A stretch of DNA of 11,126 nucleotides from Candidatus Latescibacterota bacterium (GTDB lineage Bacteria; Latescibacterota; UBA2968; UBA8231), in the NCBI GenBank assembly GCA_022827165.1, contig JAJDTN010000093.1:1-11126 (forward strand), given 5' to 3'. This document shows, piece by piece, positions 1 through 6,704 of this stretch. Below the pieces are notes generated by a model. It ran no database searches and was not told the origin of the DNA. It worked only from the letters and a program-made list of their open reading frames with translations. A program made the position numbers and the translations under genes. The number at the start of each line of letters is the position of its first letter. Position 1 is the first letter of the stretch.

Positions 1-141
1 CCAGGCGGGTGCCTGTTCCACCCGCGCTGCCCCGAGGCGATGGAGAGCTGCGCTGCCGAGGCCCCCCGCCTGGAAGCGCCCGAACCGCCGCGGCAGGGCC
101 GGCGCGTCGCCTGCCTCCTCCACGCTCCCGCTTCCCCGTGA
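1..141 (+). CDS. C-terminal end of an oligopeptide/dipeptide ABC transporter ATPase (partial)
   Basis: Frame 1 is open from the first base to a TGA at 139-141 and encodes the last 46 residues of a protein. It begins PGGCLFHPRCPEAMESC and later has GRRVACLLH. This is the oligo_HPY tail found at the C-terminus of DppD/OppD and DppF/OppF ATPases, with its spaced cysteines, here at fragment residues 4, 10, 17 and 38. The ATP-binding domain lies upstream of the window. Its stop overlaps the GTG start of the next ATPase (sequence GTGA). That is the usual D-then-F gene order, so this is most likely the DppD/OppD-type subunit, which would energise import at the inner membrane together with the next gene. 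The family is clear; the substrate cannot be told from this fragment. Confidence 0.85.
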   Translation, partial: PGGCLFHPRCPEAMESCAAEAPRLEAPEPPRQGRRVACLLHAPASP

Positions 142-1211
142 ACACCGTGACGCCACTGCTGGAGGTTCGCAGCGCCTCCCGGGTTTTCGGGGGCGGCGGC
201 CTGCTGCGCCCCGGCCGCGAGGTGACCGCGGTGCGGGAGGCGGACCTCGTCCTTCCCGGGGACCGACCGGCGGCGGTCGCCGTGGCCGGGGAGAGCGGCA
301 GCGGCAAGACAACCCTGGCGCGGCTCATGCTCGGCATGCTGGCTCCCACCAGCGGCGAGGTGCGCTACCGGGGATTGGAGCTGCAGCAGATGACCCGCGG
401 GCAGCAGAGGAGCTTCCGCCGCGAGGTGCAGGCGGTCTTCCAGGACCCCTTCGAGGTCTTCAACCCCTTCTACCGCGTCGACCACTCGCTGACGGCGCCG
501 GTGGCCCGGTTCTTCCCGGAGCTGTCGCGCGACGAGCGGCGGCAGCGCATCGAGGAGGGCCTGCAGGCGGTGGGCCTGCGCCCGGAGGAGACCCTGGGCC
601 GCTACCCCCACCAGCTCAGCGGCGGCCAGCGCCAGCGCATCATGGTGGCCCGGGCCCTGCTCCTCGACCCGAAGGTGATCGTCGCCGACGAGCCGGTCTC
701 CATGGTCGACGCCTCCCTGCGCGCCACCATCCTGGAGACGCTGTTCCGCATCCACCGGGAGCGCGGCATCAGCCTCGTGTACATCACCCACGACCTGACC
801 ACGGCCTACCAGTTGAGCCGCACGATCCTGGTCATGTACCAGGGGGAGGTGGTCGAGGTGGGAGACGTGGAGCGGGTCATCAAGGCGCCGAAGCACCCCT
901 ACACGCAGCTGCTCGTGGGATCGATCCCGCTGCCGGACACGAGCCGCCGCTGGGGCGGCGAGGACGGCGCCGACGGCGCGGACGGCGCGGAGACCGCTGC
1001 CGCCGCCGGGGAAGAGAACGGCGCGCCCCACGCGCCGGGAGGCGGCTGCGCCTTCGCCGGGCGCTGCCCCCACGTCATGGACCGCTGCCGGCAGCAGACC
1101 CCGCCCCTGGTGCGCACCGACGAGGGCCGCGCCGCCGCCTGCTTCCTCCACGAGGAGGCGGAGGTGCTCTCGGAGGAGCAGGTGGCCGCCCTCTCGCACG
1201 GAGGCGGGTGA
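138..1211 (+). CDS. Oligopeptide/dipeptide-type ABC transporter ATP-binding protein (DppF/OppF-like)
   Basis: This is a cytoplasmic ATPase of 357 residues that would power a peptide or oligosaccharide importer. Seen in sequence: Walker A GESGSGKT (residues 51-58), Q-loop glutamine in VFQDP (102), signature LSGGQ (160-164), Walker B with VADEP (182-186), and switch histidine in ITHD (218). The tail is an oligo_HPY domain with the pattern CAFAGRCP and a final ACFLH. GTG at 138 is chosen because it overlaps the stop of the preceding ATPase (GTGA) and is followed closely by the first strand, LLEVRSASRVF. The open frame continues upstream to position 9, but those codons read like shadow of the previous gene. 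The D-loop reads SMVDAS rather than the common SALDVS; my recollection is that this form occurs in some oligosaccharide-linked members. Between the ATPase core and the tail is an acidic Ala/Gly-rich linker containing a DGADGADGA repeat. The stop overlaps the start region of the binding-protein gene, so the two are probably translationally coupled. Confidence 0.93.
   Translation: MNTVTPLLEVRSASRVFGGGGLLRPGREVTAVREADLVLPGDRPAAVAVAGESGSGKTTLARLMLGMLAPTSGEVRYRGLELQQMTRGQQRSFRREVQAVFQDPFEVFNPFYRVDHSLTAPVARFFPELSRDERRQRIEEGLQAVGLRPEETLGRYPHQLSGGQRQRIMVARALLLDPKVIVADEPVSMVDASLRATILETLFRIHRERGISLVYITHDLTTAYQLSRTILVMYQGEVVEVGDVERVIKAPKHPYTQLLVGSIPLPDTSRRWGGEDGADGADGAETAAAAGEENGAPHAPGGGCAFAGRCPHVMDRCRQQTPPLVRTDEGRAAACFLHEEAEVLSEEQVAALSHGGG
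963..989 (+). repeat. Three tandem 9-bp units in the ATPase linker
   Basis: The unit GACGGCGCS occurs three times in a row, in frame, and encodes DGADGADGA. It sits in the flexible linker between the ATPase core and the C-terminal cysteine-rich domain. Units two and three are identical; unit one differs only in its last base. It looks like a slippage-prone microsatellite that lengthens a disordered linker. Confidence 0.8.
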
Positions 1212-3256
1212 TGGGGACCGGAGAACACCGGGAGGCGATGGGCGGGATGCAGGTGGAACGCGGGGGCTCCGGCGGGCGCAAGCCAGGGACCGGGCGGGGC
1301 AGCCCCCGGCTCGGACGGCAGGGCCTTCAGGCGCCGCCGGGGAGCTGCGGCCGTTCGAGCCTCCGCGGCGGCGCCAGGCGCGAGCCCCGGGCCGGGCGGC
1401 ATGGCCTCCAGGTCGTGGCGCCGGGGAGCTGCGGCAGGTTGAGTCTTCGCGGCGGCGGACGCAAGCCGCGGGCCGGGCGGCCGGGGCGCCGGGTGCCGCA
1501 AGCGGTGGCCTGCGCCTCGCTCCTGCTGGCGGCGTGGGCGGCCGTGGCCGGCTGCGGGCCGGGGATCGTGCTGCCGGAGGTCCCCCGGGACCGCACCATG
1601 ATCCTGATGAACGGCGGCCCCAACCAGTACGCCCTGTTCGACAACCAGAACCCCTACATCCCGGGCTCGGACCAGGGCTTCCACATGGGCACCCTGCCCT
1701 CGATCTTCGAGCCCCTCATCATGTACAACGTGCTCACCGGGGAGCACGAGAACTGGCTGGCCGAGAGCTGGGAGTACGACGACACCTGGACGGTGCTCAC
1801 CGCGCGGCTCCGCAAGGGCATCGAATGGGCCGACGGCAGGCCCTTCACCGCCCGCGACGTGGCCTTCACCTTCGAGATGGTGCGGGACCACGCCGAGTCG
1901 ATGGTGCACCTGGCCGACCTGCCCGAGTTCTTCGACTTCGCCGAGGTCGTCGACGACCACACGGTGCGGTTCCATCTCAAGAAACCGGGCCCCGCCTTCT
2001 GGGCCACGACCCTGAGCAGCAACCACGGCATCCAGGTCTTGCCCGAGCACGTCTGGCGCCATGTGGACCCGCTGGAGTTCACCTTCCACGACATCGACGC
2101 CGGCCTGCCCCTGGGCACCGGGCCCTACCGCCTCGTCTACGCCTCGCCCTACCAGAAGATCTACGACCTGCGCCGGGACTGGTGGGCGGCCCGGGAGGGG
2201 TTCAAGCGCCTGCCGAGGATCGAGCGCATCATCTACGTGCCGCAGCAGGAGGAGAGCCAGTCGGCGCAGCTGCTGCTCACCGACCAGCTCGACATGGCGC
2301 CGATCATGCAGGTCCTCACCCTCGAGAGCGTGCTCGAGCGCAACCCGCGAGTGGTGACCTTCAGCGGCCGGGAGCCGCCCTACGGTTACCTCGACTGGTG
2401 CCCCATCGACCTCAACCTCAACTGTTCCGAGCCGCCCTACGACGATCCGGAGATCCGCCGGGCGATCAGCATGGCCATCGACCGCGACAAGGTGGTGCAG
2501 CTGGCCGAGTCGGGGGCCGGCGTCGTCGCCCTCCACCCCTTCACCCCCTACGAGTGGTTCGCCCCCTTCGACGAGGCCCTGCAGGAGATCCTCGCCCGCC
2601 ACGGGTACGACAGCCGCCCCCACCCGGAGGAGGTGGTCCGCATCATGGAGGGCAAGGGCTACGCCAAGGACGAGGAGGGGTTCTGGATCGACGCGGAAGG
2701 GGAGCGCGTCGAGATCGCCATGTACGTGCCCCAGTGGCTGCGGTCCTACGGTCCGCCCCTGACCCAGCAGCTGCGCGACGCCGGCTTCGACGCCAACTTC
2801 GACACCTCGCCGGGCCTGACATCGCTGGTGCAGACGGGGGAGCAGAAGGCCTCCCTCGGCTGCAAGGGGCCCAGCGGCGTGCGCGGCATGGACCCCTACC
2901 TGATGCTCTCCTACTACACCTCCCAGTACTACCGCCCCACGGGGCAGCCGGCGCCCCTGTGGTCGACGATCTCGCGCTGGCGCAACGACGAGTTCGACCG
3001 CATCGTCGAGCGCACCGCGCCCCTGCAGGTGGGCGACCCGGAGCTGCTGCAGCTGTTCACCGAGGCGATGGAGATCTGGGTGCGGGAGATGCCCGACATC
3101 TTCCTGGCCCAGCTGATCATCCGCTACCCCTGCAACACCACCCGCTGGAGCGGCTGGCCGAGCTCGCGGGACCCCTACGGCTTCCCCCACTCCTGGCAGT
3201 GGGAGCTGCTCAAGACGTTCATCCGCCTGGAGCCGGTGGGCGGGCGGGGGGCGTGA
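1211..3256 (+). CDS. ABC transporter substrate-binding lipoprotein, family 5 (SBP_bac_5)
   Basis: This protein of up to 681 residues is the solute-binding component for the ABC ATPases upstream. The body after about residue 120 matches family 5 (DppA/OppA-like, also used for oligosaccharides). Examples are LPSIFEPLIMYNVLTGE, then LAESWEYDD, LRKGIEWADGRPFTARDV, the middle IRRAISMAIDRDKV, and a C-terminal lobe rich in Trp and Tyr. A hydrophobic stretch (about 98-113) ends in the lipobox VAGC with Cys115, so the mature protein should be a membrane-anchored lipoprotein of about 567 residues. ATG at 1211 has a strong GGAGG (1200-1204) six bases upstream and forms a TGATG overlap with the previous stop. 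GTG at 1208 is equally in frame. This start puts roughly 90 Arg/Gly-rich residues, including an 84-bp duplicated segment, before the signal peptide, which is abnormal. Later in-frame starts (GTG 1415, TTG 1439, GTG 1493) would give more ordinary signal peptides. Function is confident; the start and the substrate are not. Confidence 0.9.
   Translation: MGTGEHREAMGGMQVERGGSGGRKPGTGRGSPRLGRQGLQAPPGSCGRSSLRGGARREPRAGRHGLQVVAPGSCGRLSLRGGGRKPRAGRPGRRVPQAVACASLLLAAWAAVAGCGPGIVLPEVPRDRTMILMNGGPNQYALFDNQNPYIPGSDQGFHMGTLPSIFEPLIMYNVLTGEHENWLAESWEYDDTWTVLTARLRKGIEWADGRPFTARDVAFTFEMVRDHAESMVHLADLPEFFDFAEVVDDHTVRFHLKKPGPAFWATTLSSNHGIQVLPEHVWRHVDPLEFTFHDIDAGLPLGTGPYRLVYASPYQKIYDLRRDWWAAREGFKRLPRIERIIYVPQQEESQSAQLLLTDQLDMAPIMQVLTLESVLERNPRVVTFSGREPPYGYLDWCPIDLNLNCSEPPYDDPEIRRAISMAIDRDKVVQLAESGAGVVALHPFTPYEWFAPFDEALQEILARHGYDSRPHPEEVVRIMEGKGYAKDEEGFWIDAEGERVEIAMYVPQWLRSYGPPLTQQLRDAGFDANFDTSPGLTSLVQTGEQKASLGCKGPSGVRGMDPYLMLSYYTSQYYRPTGQPAPLWSTISRWRNDEFDRIVERTAPLQVGDPELLQLFTEAMEIWVREMPDIFLAQLIIRYPCNTTRWSGWPSSRDPYGFPHSWQWELLKTFIRLEPVGGRGA
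1322..1487 (+). repeat. Imperfect 84-bp direct repeat in the leader of the binding-protein gene
   Basis: Two diverged tandem copies lie 84 bp apart. The shared core GCCGGGGAGCTGCGG is at 1336-1350 and again at 1420-1434. Both copies are read in the same frame, giving PGSCGR then SLRGG then PRAGR twice (residues about 38-64 and 65-91 of the binding protein from ATG 1211). A weaker partial copy resembling the end of the unit occurs at about 1275-1300. The period is a whole number of codons, so expansion keeps the frame open. Copy boundaries are approximate. Confidence 0.75.
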
Positions 3257-3263
3257 GCCAGGC

Positions 3264-4913
3264 GTGATCCGCACCGTCCGCATCCGCGGCTTCAAGCGCT
3301 TTGGCGAGGTCGAGTTCCGGCTGCCGGGACACGTGGTTCTCGCCGGCCCCAACAACACCGGCAAGACGACGATCCTTCAGGCCATCGCGTCGTGGTCCCT
3401 CGCCCTTCGACGCTGGCGCGAGCTCAACGACTACAATCCTCGAGAGGGTTATGCGCGGGCTCCCATCGCCCGGCAGGCCTTCGCTGCGGTCCCCCTTCGG
3501 AGCTTCGACCTGATGTGGAGGGACCGCCGGTACGGGGGGCAGATCGAGATCGGGATCCGGCACGACGCGGGCTGGTCCGTGACGATGGAACTCATCGCCG
3601 ACAGCACCGAGCAGATCTACGTCCGGCCCGGGGCGGAGGTCCCCGCGGACCGGCTCCGGGAGCTGGATCCCGGGATCGTCTACGTACCTCCCATGACGGG
3701 ACTGGAGACAAACGAGCGGCTCCTTCAGCCCGCCGCCGTAGAGCAGATCCTCGGGCTCGGCCGGCCTGGTGAAGTCCTGCGCAACCTGCTCGTCACCGCG
3801 AGCCGGGAGGACTCCGCCTGGGCCGCGCTCCAGGACTCCATCGGGAAGCTCTTCGGCTATGAACTGCTGCCCCCTGATGCCAGCGGACCGTACATCCAGG
3901 CCGAGTACAGAGCGGCCGGGGGAGCCCGGCCCCTGGACATCGCCAGCGCGGGCAGCGGCTTTCAGCAGGTGCTGATGCTGCTCGCCTTTCTCCATGCGCG
4001 CGAAGGCTCGGTGCTCCTCCTCGACGAGCCCGACGCGCATCTGCACCTGATTCTCCAGGACGCCATCTATCATGAGCTTCGCGCGGCGGCCGCGCTGCAC
4101 GGATCGCAGCTCGTCGTCGCCACCCACTCCGAGGTGATCATCAATTCGGTGGAGCCTCGCGAGCTCTGCCTTACCCTCAACCAGCCGAGGATGGCCGCCG
4201 ACAGCGTTGAGCAGGGCCGGCTGATCTCCTCCCTTCGCGTTCTCAGCAACACGGACGTGATGCAGGCCCTGCATGTCCGCGGGATTCTGTATGTCGAGGA
4301 TTATACGGACATCAACATCCTGCGCGCGTGGGCGTCGACCCTTGGACACCGGGCCGAGCGGCTGCTCACCACCGAGATCATGTGGAAGCCGCTGGTATTC
4401 CAGGCGCAAGAGGGGCGCCCGGGCATCAGGGCGCGCGATCACCATGAGGCCCTGCAACTCGTGCGCGAGGGGCTGCCCGCGCTCGAACTTCGTGACGGCG
4501 ATGCGAGACCTCCCGTGCCGGACAGCGAGATCACCGGCACCGGGTTGCAGCGTCTCCGGTGGCGGCGGTACGAGATCGAGAGCTACCTCATCCACCCGGA
4601 TGCGCTGACCCGGTTCGTCGAGGCCGAGGTTGGCGTCGAGGCTGCCGAGTCGCACGTCGAAGACATGCTCGCTTGCTGGCGCGACGAGTTTCCACCTGCG
4701 GTAGTAAGGGAGCCGCTGGGGAATCATGGGTATCTGAATGAGACGAAAGCCCGCACGATATTGCTCTCTTCGCTGCTCGAAGCGGCCGGACTGCACGCTC
4801 TGCCTTACACCCGCTACCACGAGATCGCAGCTCTGATGCTTCCCCGGGAGATCCACCCCGAGGTGGTCGAGAAGCTCGATGCCATCTGCCGGGCCTTCGG
4901 CGTCGAGCCATGA
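3264..4913 (+). CDS. OLD-like AAA ATPase with C-terminal TOPRIM domain (putative ATP-dependent nuclease)
   Basis: This cytoplasmic protein of 549 residues combines an ABC/SMC-class ATPase with a TOPRIM-type metal-binding nuclease region. Seen: N-terminal strand IRTVRIRGFKRFGEVEF, Walker A GPNNTGKTT (28-36), a signature-like SAGSGFQQ (228-235), Walker B VLLLDEPDAHLH (Asp254, Glu255) and VATHSEV with His288. TOPRIM-like residues follow: YVEDYTD (Glu345, Asp349) and LRDGDAR (Asp411, Asp413), then RRYEIESYL around 435-441, which resembles the DUF4435/OLD C-terminal region. OLD-family proteins use ATP to control DNA nicking or cleavage and include phage-defence members (P2 OLD, GajA, the PARIS pair); here ATPase and TOPRIM lie in one chain. 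GTG at 3264 is chosen because conserved sequence begins at once, although no strong ribosome site precedes it. It follows the binding-protein gene by 7 bp. No UvrD-type Gabija partner or separate AriB-like gene is adjacent. Codon use is more mixed than in the ABC genes, hinting at acquisition. Domain assignment is good; a defence role is inference. Confidence 0.82.
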   Translation: MIRTVRIRGFKRFGEVEFRLPGHVVLAGPNNTGKTTILQAIASWSLALRRWRELNDYNPREGYARAPIARQAFAAVPLRSFDLMWRDRRYGGQIEIGIRHDAGWSVTMELIADSTEQIYVRPGAEVPADRLRELDPGIVYVPPMTGLETNERLLQPAAVEQILGLGRPGEVLRNLLVTASREDSAWAALQDSIGKLFGYELLPPDASGPYIQAEYRAAGGARPLDIASAGSGFQQVLMLLAFLHAREGSVLLLDEPDAHLHLILQDAIYHELRAAAALHGSQLVVATHSEVIINSVEPRELCLTLNQPRMAADSVEQGRLISSLRVLSNTDVMQALHVRGILYVEDYTDINILRAWASTLGHRAERLLTTEIMWKPLVFQAQEGRPGIRARDHHEALQLVREGLPALELRDGDARPPVPDSEITGTGLQRLRWRRYEIESYLIHPDALTRFVEAEVGVEAAESHVEDMLACWRDEFPPAVVREPLGNHGYLNETKARTILLSSLLEAAGLHALPYTRYHEIAALMLPREIHPEVVEKLDAICRAFGVEP

Positions 4914-4983
4914 CCACGCATGAAGCGCGGTTGCGGATTACGGCGCGGTGGGCGTGACGGTGGACTCCGCCCTTCCCGCCGTC

Positions 4984-4988
4984 CGGGA
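4984..4988 (+). promoter_or_regulatory. Ribosome binding site that selects the start of the barrel-protein gene
   Basis: The purine run CGGGA ends six bases before ATG 4995. A more upstream in-frame ATG at 4920 has no comparable site and would add 25 Arg/Gly-rich residues before the signal peptide. This supports 4995 as the true start. Confidence 0.45.
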
Positions 4989-4994
4989 TGGCGG

Positions 4995-6032
4995 ATGAGT
5001 CCTTCGGGGCGGACAGCGGTTCTCCTCTGGGTTCTGTTCCTCGCGGGTGCCCGGGGCCATGCTCAGATCGTGGGCGACCCGAACTCCCATTCCTTCGACA
5101 CGGTGACCGACCCTCGAAGCCTGGCGATGGGCGAGTCCTCGGTCGCCGATGCGGAGGACCCGGCGGCGGCCTTCTCCTCCAATCCCGCCAACCTCGCCTT
5201 CCTGCGGGGGCCGGGCTTGTTCTACAGCTACAGGTCCTTCGACGGGGTCGAGAAAGATCTGGGAATCGAGGACCTGCATGCGTGGAGTCTGGGAGTGGCT
5301 TCCGCCGCTCCCATGGGCGGGGCGGCCCTTTCCTTCGGCAGGAGAGAGCATGGCAACTCCAGGGAACTCCGGGTCTACGACCAGACCCTGGCCTTGGCCT
5401 ATGCCGCCTGCCGCGGGCATGTGGCGGCGGGAGGGGCCGTGGGGTTCTTCAACCGGTATGCGCTGGGAACGGACCTCGAGCGCGAGTCGAGCTACGTCCC
5501 CTCCTTCGATCTGGGTGTGCTGTACCACGCCGGGGAATCCGCGGACGGGCCTTTCGGCGGCCTCTCCATCGGCATGGCGCTGCAGAATCTCGCACCGGAC
5601 CACACTTGGACGATCACCTCCGATGGCCGTGAGTTCGATGGCAGGATGCCGCTTCCCCGCTATCTCCGGACCGGTTTCCGGTACGCCGCCGACCGGCCCC
5701 CCGCGGGCCTCTTTCCGGCGCTGCGGACCGTCTTCGCCGGGGAGTACCGGTGGTACTTCAATCCACCCGAGGAGCAATTCCATTACGAGTCTGGCAGCGG
5801 GGGCGCCGGTCTGGAGCTGACCGTCGCCCATTGGCTCTGCCTGCGAGCGGGCTGGATCGAGTACCACGACAAGGGGCTGCGAAACCGCTATGGCCTCGGA
5901 ATCAACCTGTCGCCGGACAGCGGATTTCTTCCCGCGAAGGTCCGCTTCGACTACGCGCCGGTGCGGCTGCCCGACGGGGAATTCTACGCCGGGAGTCACG
6001 TCCACTCCTTCGGTCTGAGGCTGTCCTGGTGA
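4995..6032 (+). CDS. PorV/PorQ-like outer-membrane beta-barrel protein
   Basis: This is a protein of 345 residues with a Sec signal peptide (basic start, hydrophobic VLLWVLFLAGA, cleavage probably after GHA at residue 23). Next to the mature N-terminus is DPRSLAMGESSVADAEDPA followed by SSNPANLAF. This matches the hallmark of the PorV/PorQ/UPF0164 outer-membrane family, in which an AMG motif precedes a DxxA...NPA motif. The rest alternates hydrophobic and polar residues as in beta strands, with many Tyr, Phe and Gly, and the protein ends in an aromatic strand (SFGLRLSW), typical of Gram-negative barrels. In Bacteroidetes, PorV/PorQ serve type IX secretion, but the wider family is found in many phyla without a known role. 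The stop overlaps the start of the next gene in TGATG, so it is very likely co-translated with that lipoprotein. Family membership is a motif-based judgement; T9SS function is not supported by anything else here. Confidence 0.75.
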   Translation: MSPSGRTAVLLWVLFLAGARGHAQIVGDPNSHSFDTVTDPRSLAMGESSVADAEDPAAAFSSNPANLAFLRGPGLFYSYRSFDGVEKDLGIEDLHAWSLGVASAAPMGGAALSFGRREHGNSRELRVYDQTLALAYAACRGHVAAGGAVGFFNRYALGTDLERESSYVPSFDLGVLYHAGESADGPFGGLSIGMALQNLAPDHTWTITSDGREFDGRMPLPRYLRTGFRYAADRPPAGLFPALRTVFAGEYRWYFNPPEEQFHYESGSGGAGLELTVAHWLCLRAGWIEYHDKGLRNRYGLGINLSPDSGFLPAKVRFDYAPVRLPDGEFYAGSHVHSFGLRLSW

Positions 6033-6691
6033 TGCGGGAGACGCGAGCGCGATTCCTGGCCGGCGTGCTGATCCTCGCCCTTCCTCTCTCGGGCTGCTAT
6101 TCCTTCGCCCTGCACCAGACGGCCCACCGGCTGGCCCCGGGGCAGACATCGATCACTCCAGGCATCAGCCGCCAGGCCTTCATCGACGGGGATGAGTGGG
6201 ACTACCACGACGGGTTCTCGGTGGTGGACGTGCAGGTCCGCCACGGACTGGAGAGGTACGAGATCGGCGGCCGGATAAGCCGCATCAACCTCCAGGACGG
6301 ATACCAGTTCGTCTCCTTCGACCCCAAGATCTCCCTGGTGGAGGATCGACTGGCCTTTTTCTCGCCCTTGGGCGTGTTCTTCAGTGATCCCTTTCCCAGT
6401 GAGGTCGAGTCCATCGACGTCCTCGAGTCCTTCCAGGTCCACCCCTCTCTCATCGCCACGATTCCCCTCGGCAAGTCGGAGCAATATCTCAACCTGGGCG
6501 TGAGGGGCATCGTCGGCGTGGACAACCCGGCAGAGTACGTCACGGGGATCAATCTCGGACTACGGTTGACACCCGATGAGGAGACGCGGGGACAGGCGGT
6601 CCATCCGGAGATCGGACTGTTCACCGACTCGAACGGCAACTACTACTTCTACTTCGGCACGGCCTTCTCCTTCACCTTCGGCGGACCCTGA
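6032..6691 (+). CDS. Predicted outer-membrane lipoprotein with beta-rich C-terminus
   Basis: This hypothetical lipoprotein has 219 residues. The N-terminus is a clear type II signal: basic MRETRAR, a hydrophobic core and the lipobox PLSGC with Cys22 as the lipid site. After it, short alternating strands rich in Gly, Tyr, Phe and Val run to the end (for example HPSLIATIPLG, EQYLNLGVRGIVG and the final YYFYFGTAFSFTF), as in small barrels or barrel-associated proteins. The open frame extends upstream to 5750, but that part is a shadow of the barrel gene. ATG 6032 sits in the TGATG junction and begins the signal peptide immediately. The tight coupling suggests that its product works with the PorV-like protein, perhaps as an assembly partner or plug at the outer membrane. 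I do not recognise a named family. Confidence 0.8.
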   Translation: MRETRARFLAGVLILALPLSGCYSFALHQTAHRLAPGQTSITPGISRQAFIDGDEWDYHDGFSVVDVQVRHGLERYEIGGRISRINLQDGYQFVSFDPKISLVEDRLAFFSPLGVFFSDPFPSEVESIDVLESFQVHPSLIATIPLGKSEQYLNLGVRGIVGVDNPAEYVTGINLGLRLTPDEETRGQAVHPEIGLFTDSNGNYYFYFGTAFSFTFGGP

Positions 6692-6704
6692 GCGGCGGGG
6701 CGCG

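Noticed and set aside
9..137. Upstream extension of the second ABC ATPase to an ATG at 9
   Set aside because: Those bases encode the cysteine-rich tail of the preceding ATPase in another frame, and GTG 138 overlaps that gene's stop in the expected way.
899..3364. Minus-strand open frame of 821 codons opposite the ABC genes
   Set aside because: It lies antisense to genes with clear domains and is compositionally biased (Val/Gly/Arg/Leu/Pro-rich) with no recognisable motif. Such frames arise because G/C-ending codons on the plus strand rarely give minus-strand stops.
3219..4856. Minus-strand open frame of 545 codons opposite the OLD-like gene
   Set aside because: This is a mirror of the coding strand, which has intact Walker and TOPRIM motifs. 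The antisense translation has no domain-like pattern.
4938..6149. Minus-strand open frame of 403 codons opposite the barrel gene
   Set aside because: It is antisense to a signal-peptide-bearing protein with a coupled downstream gene, and no motif is seen in the antisense product.
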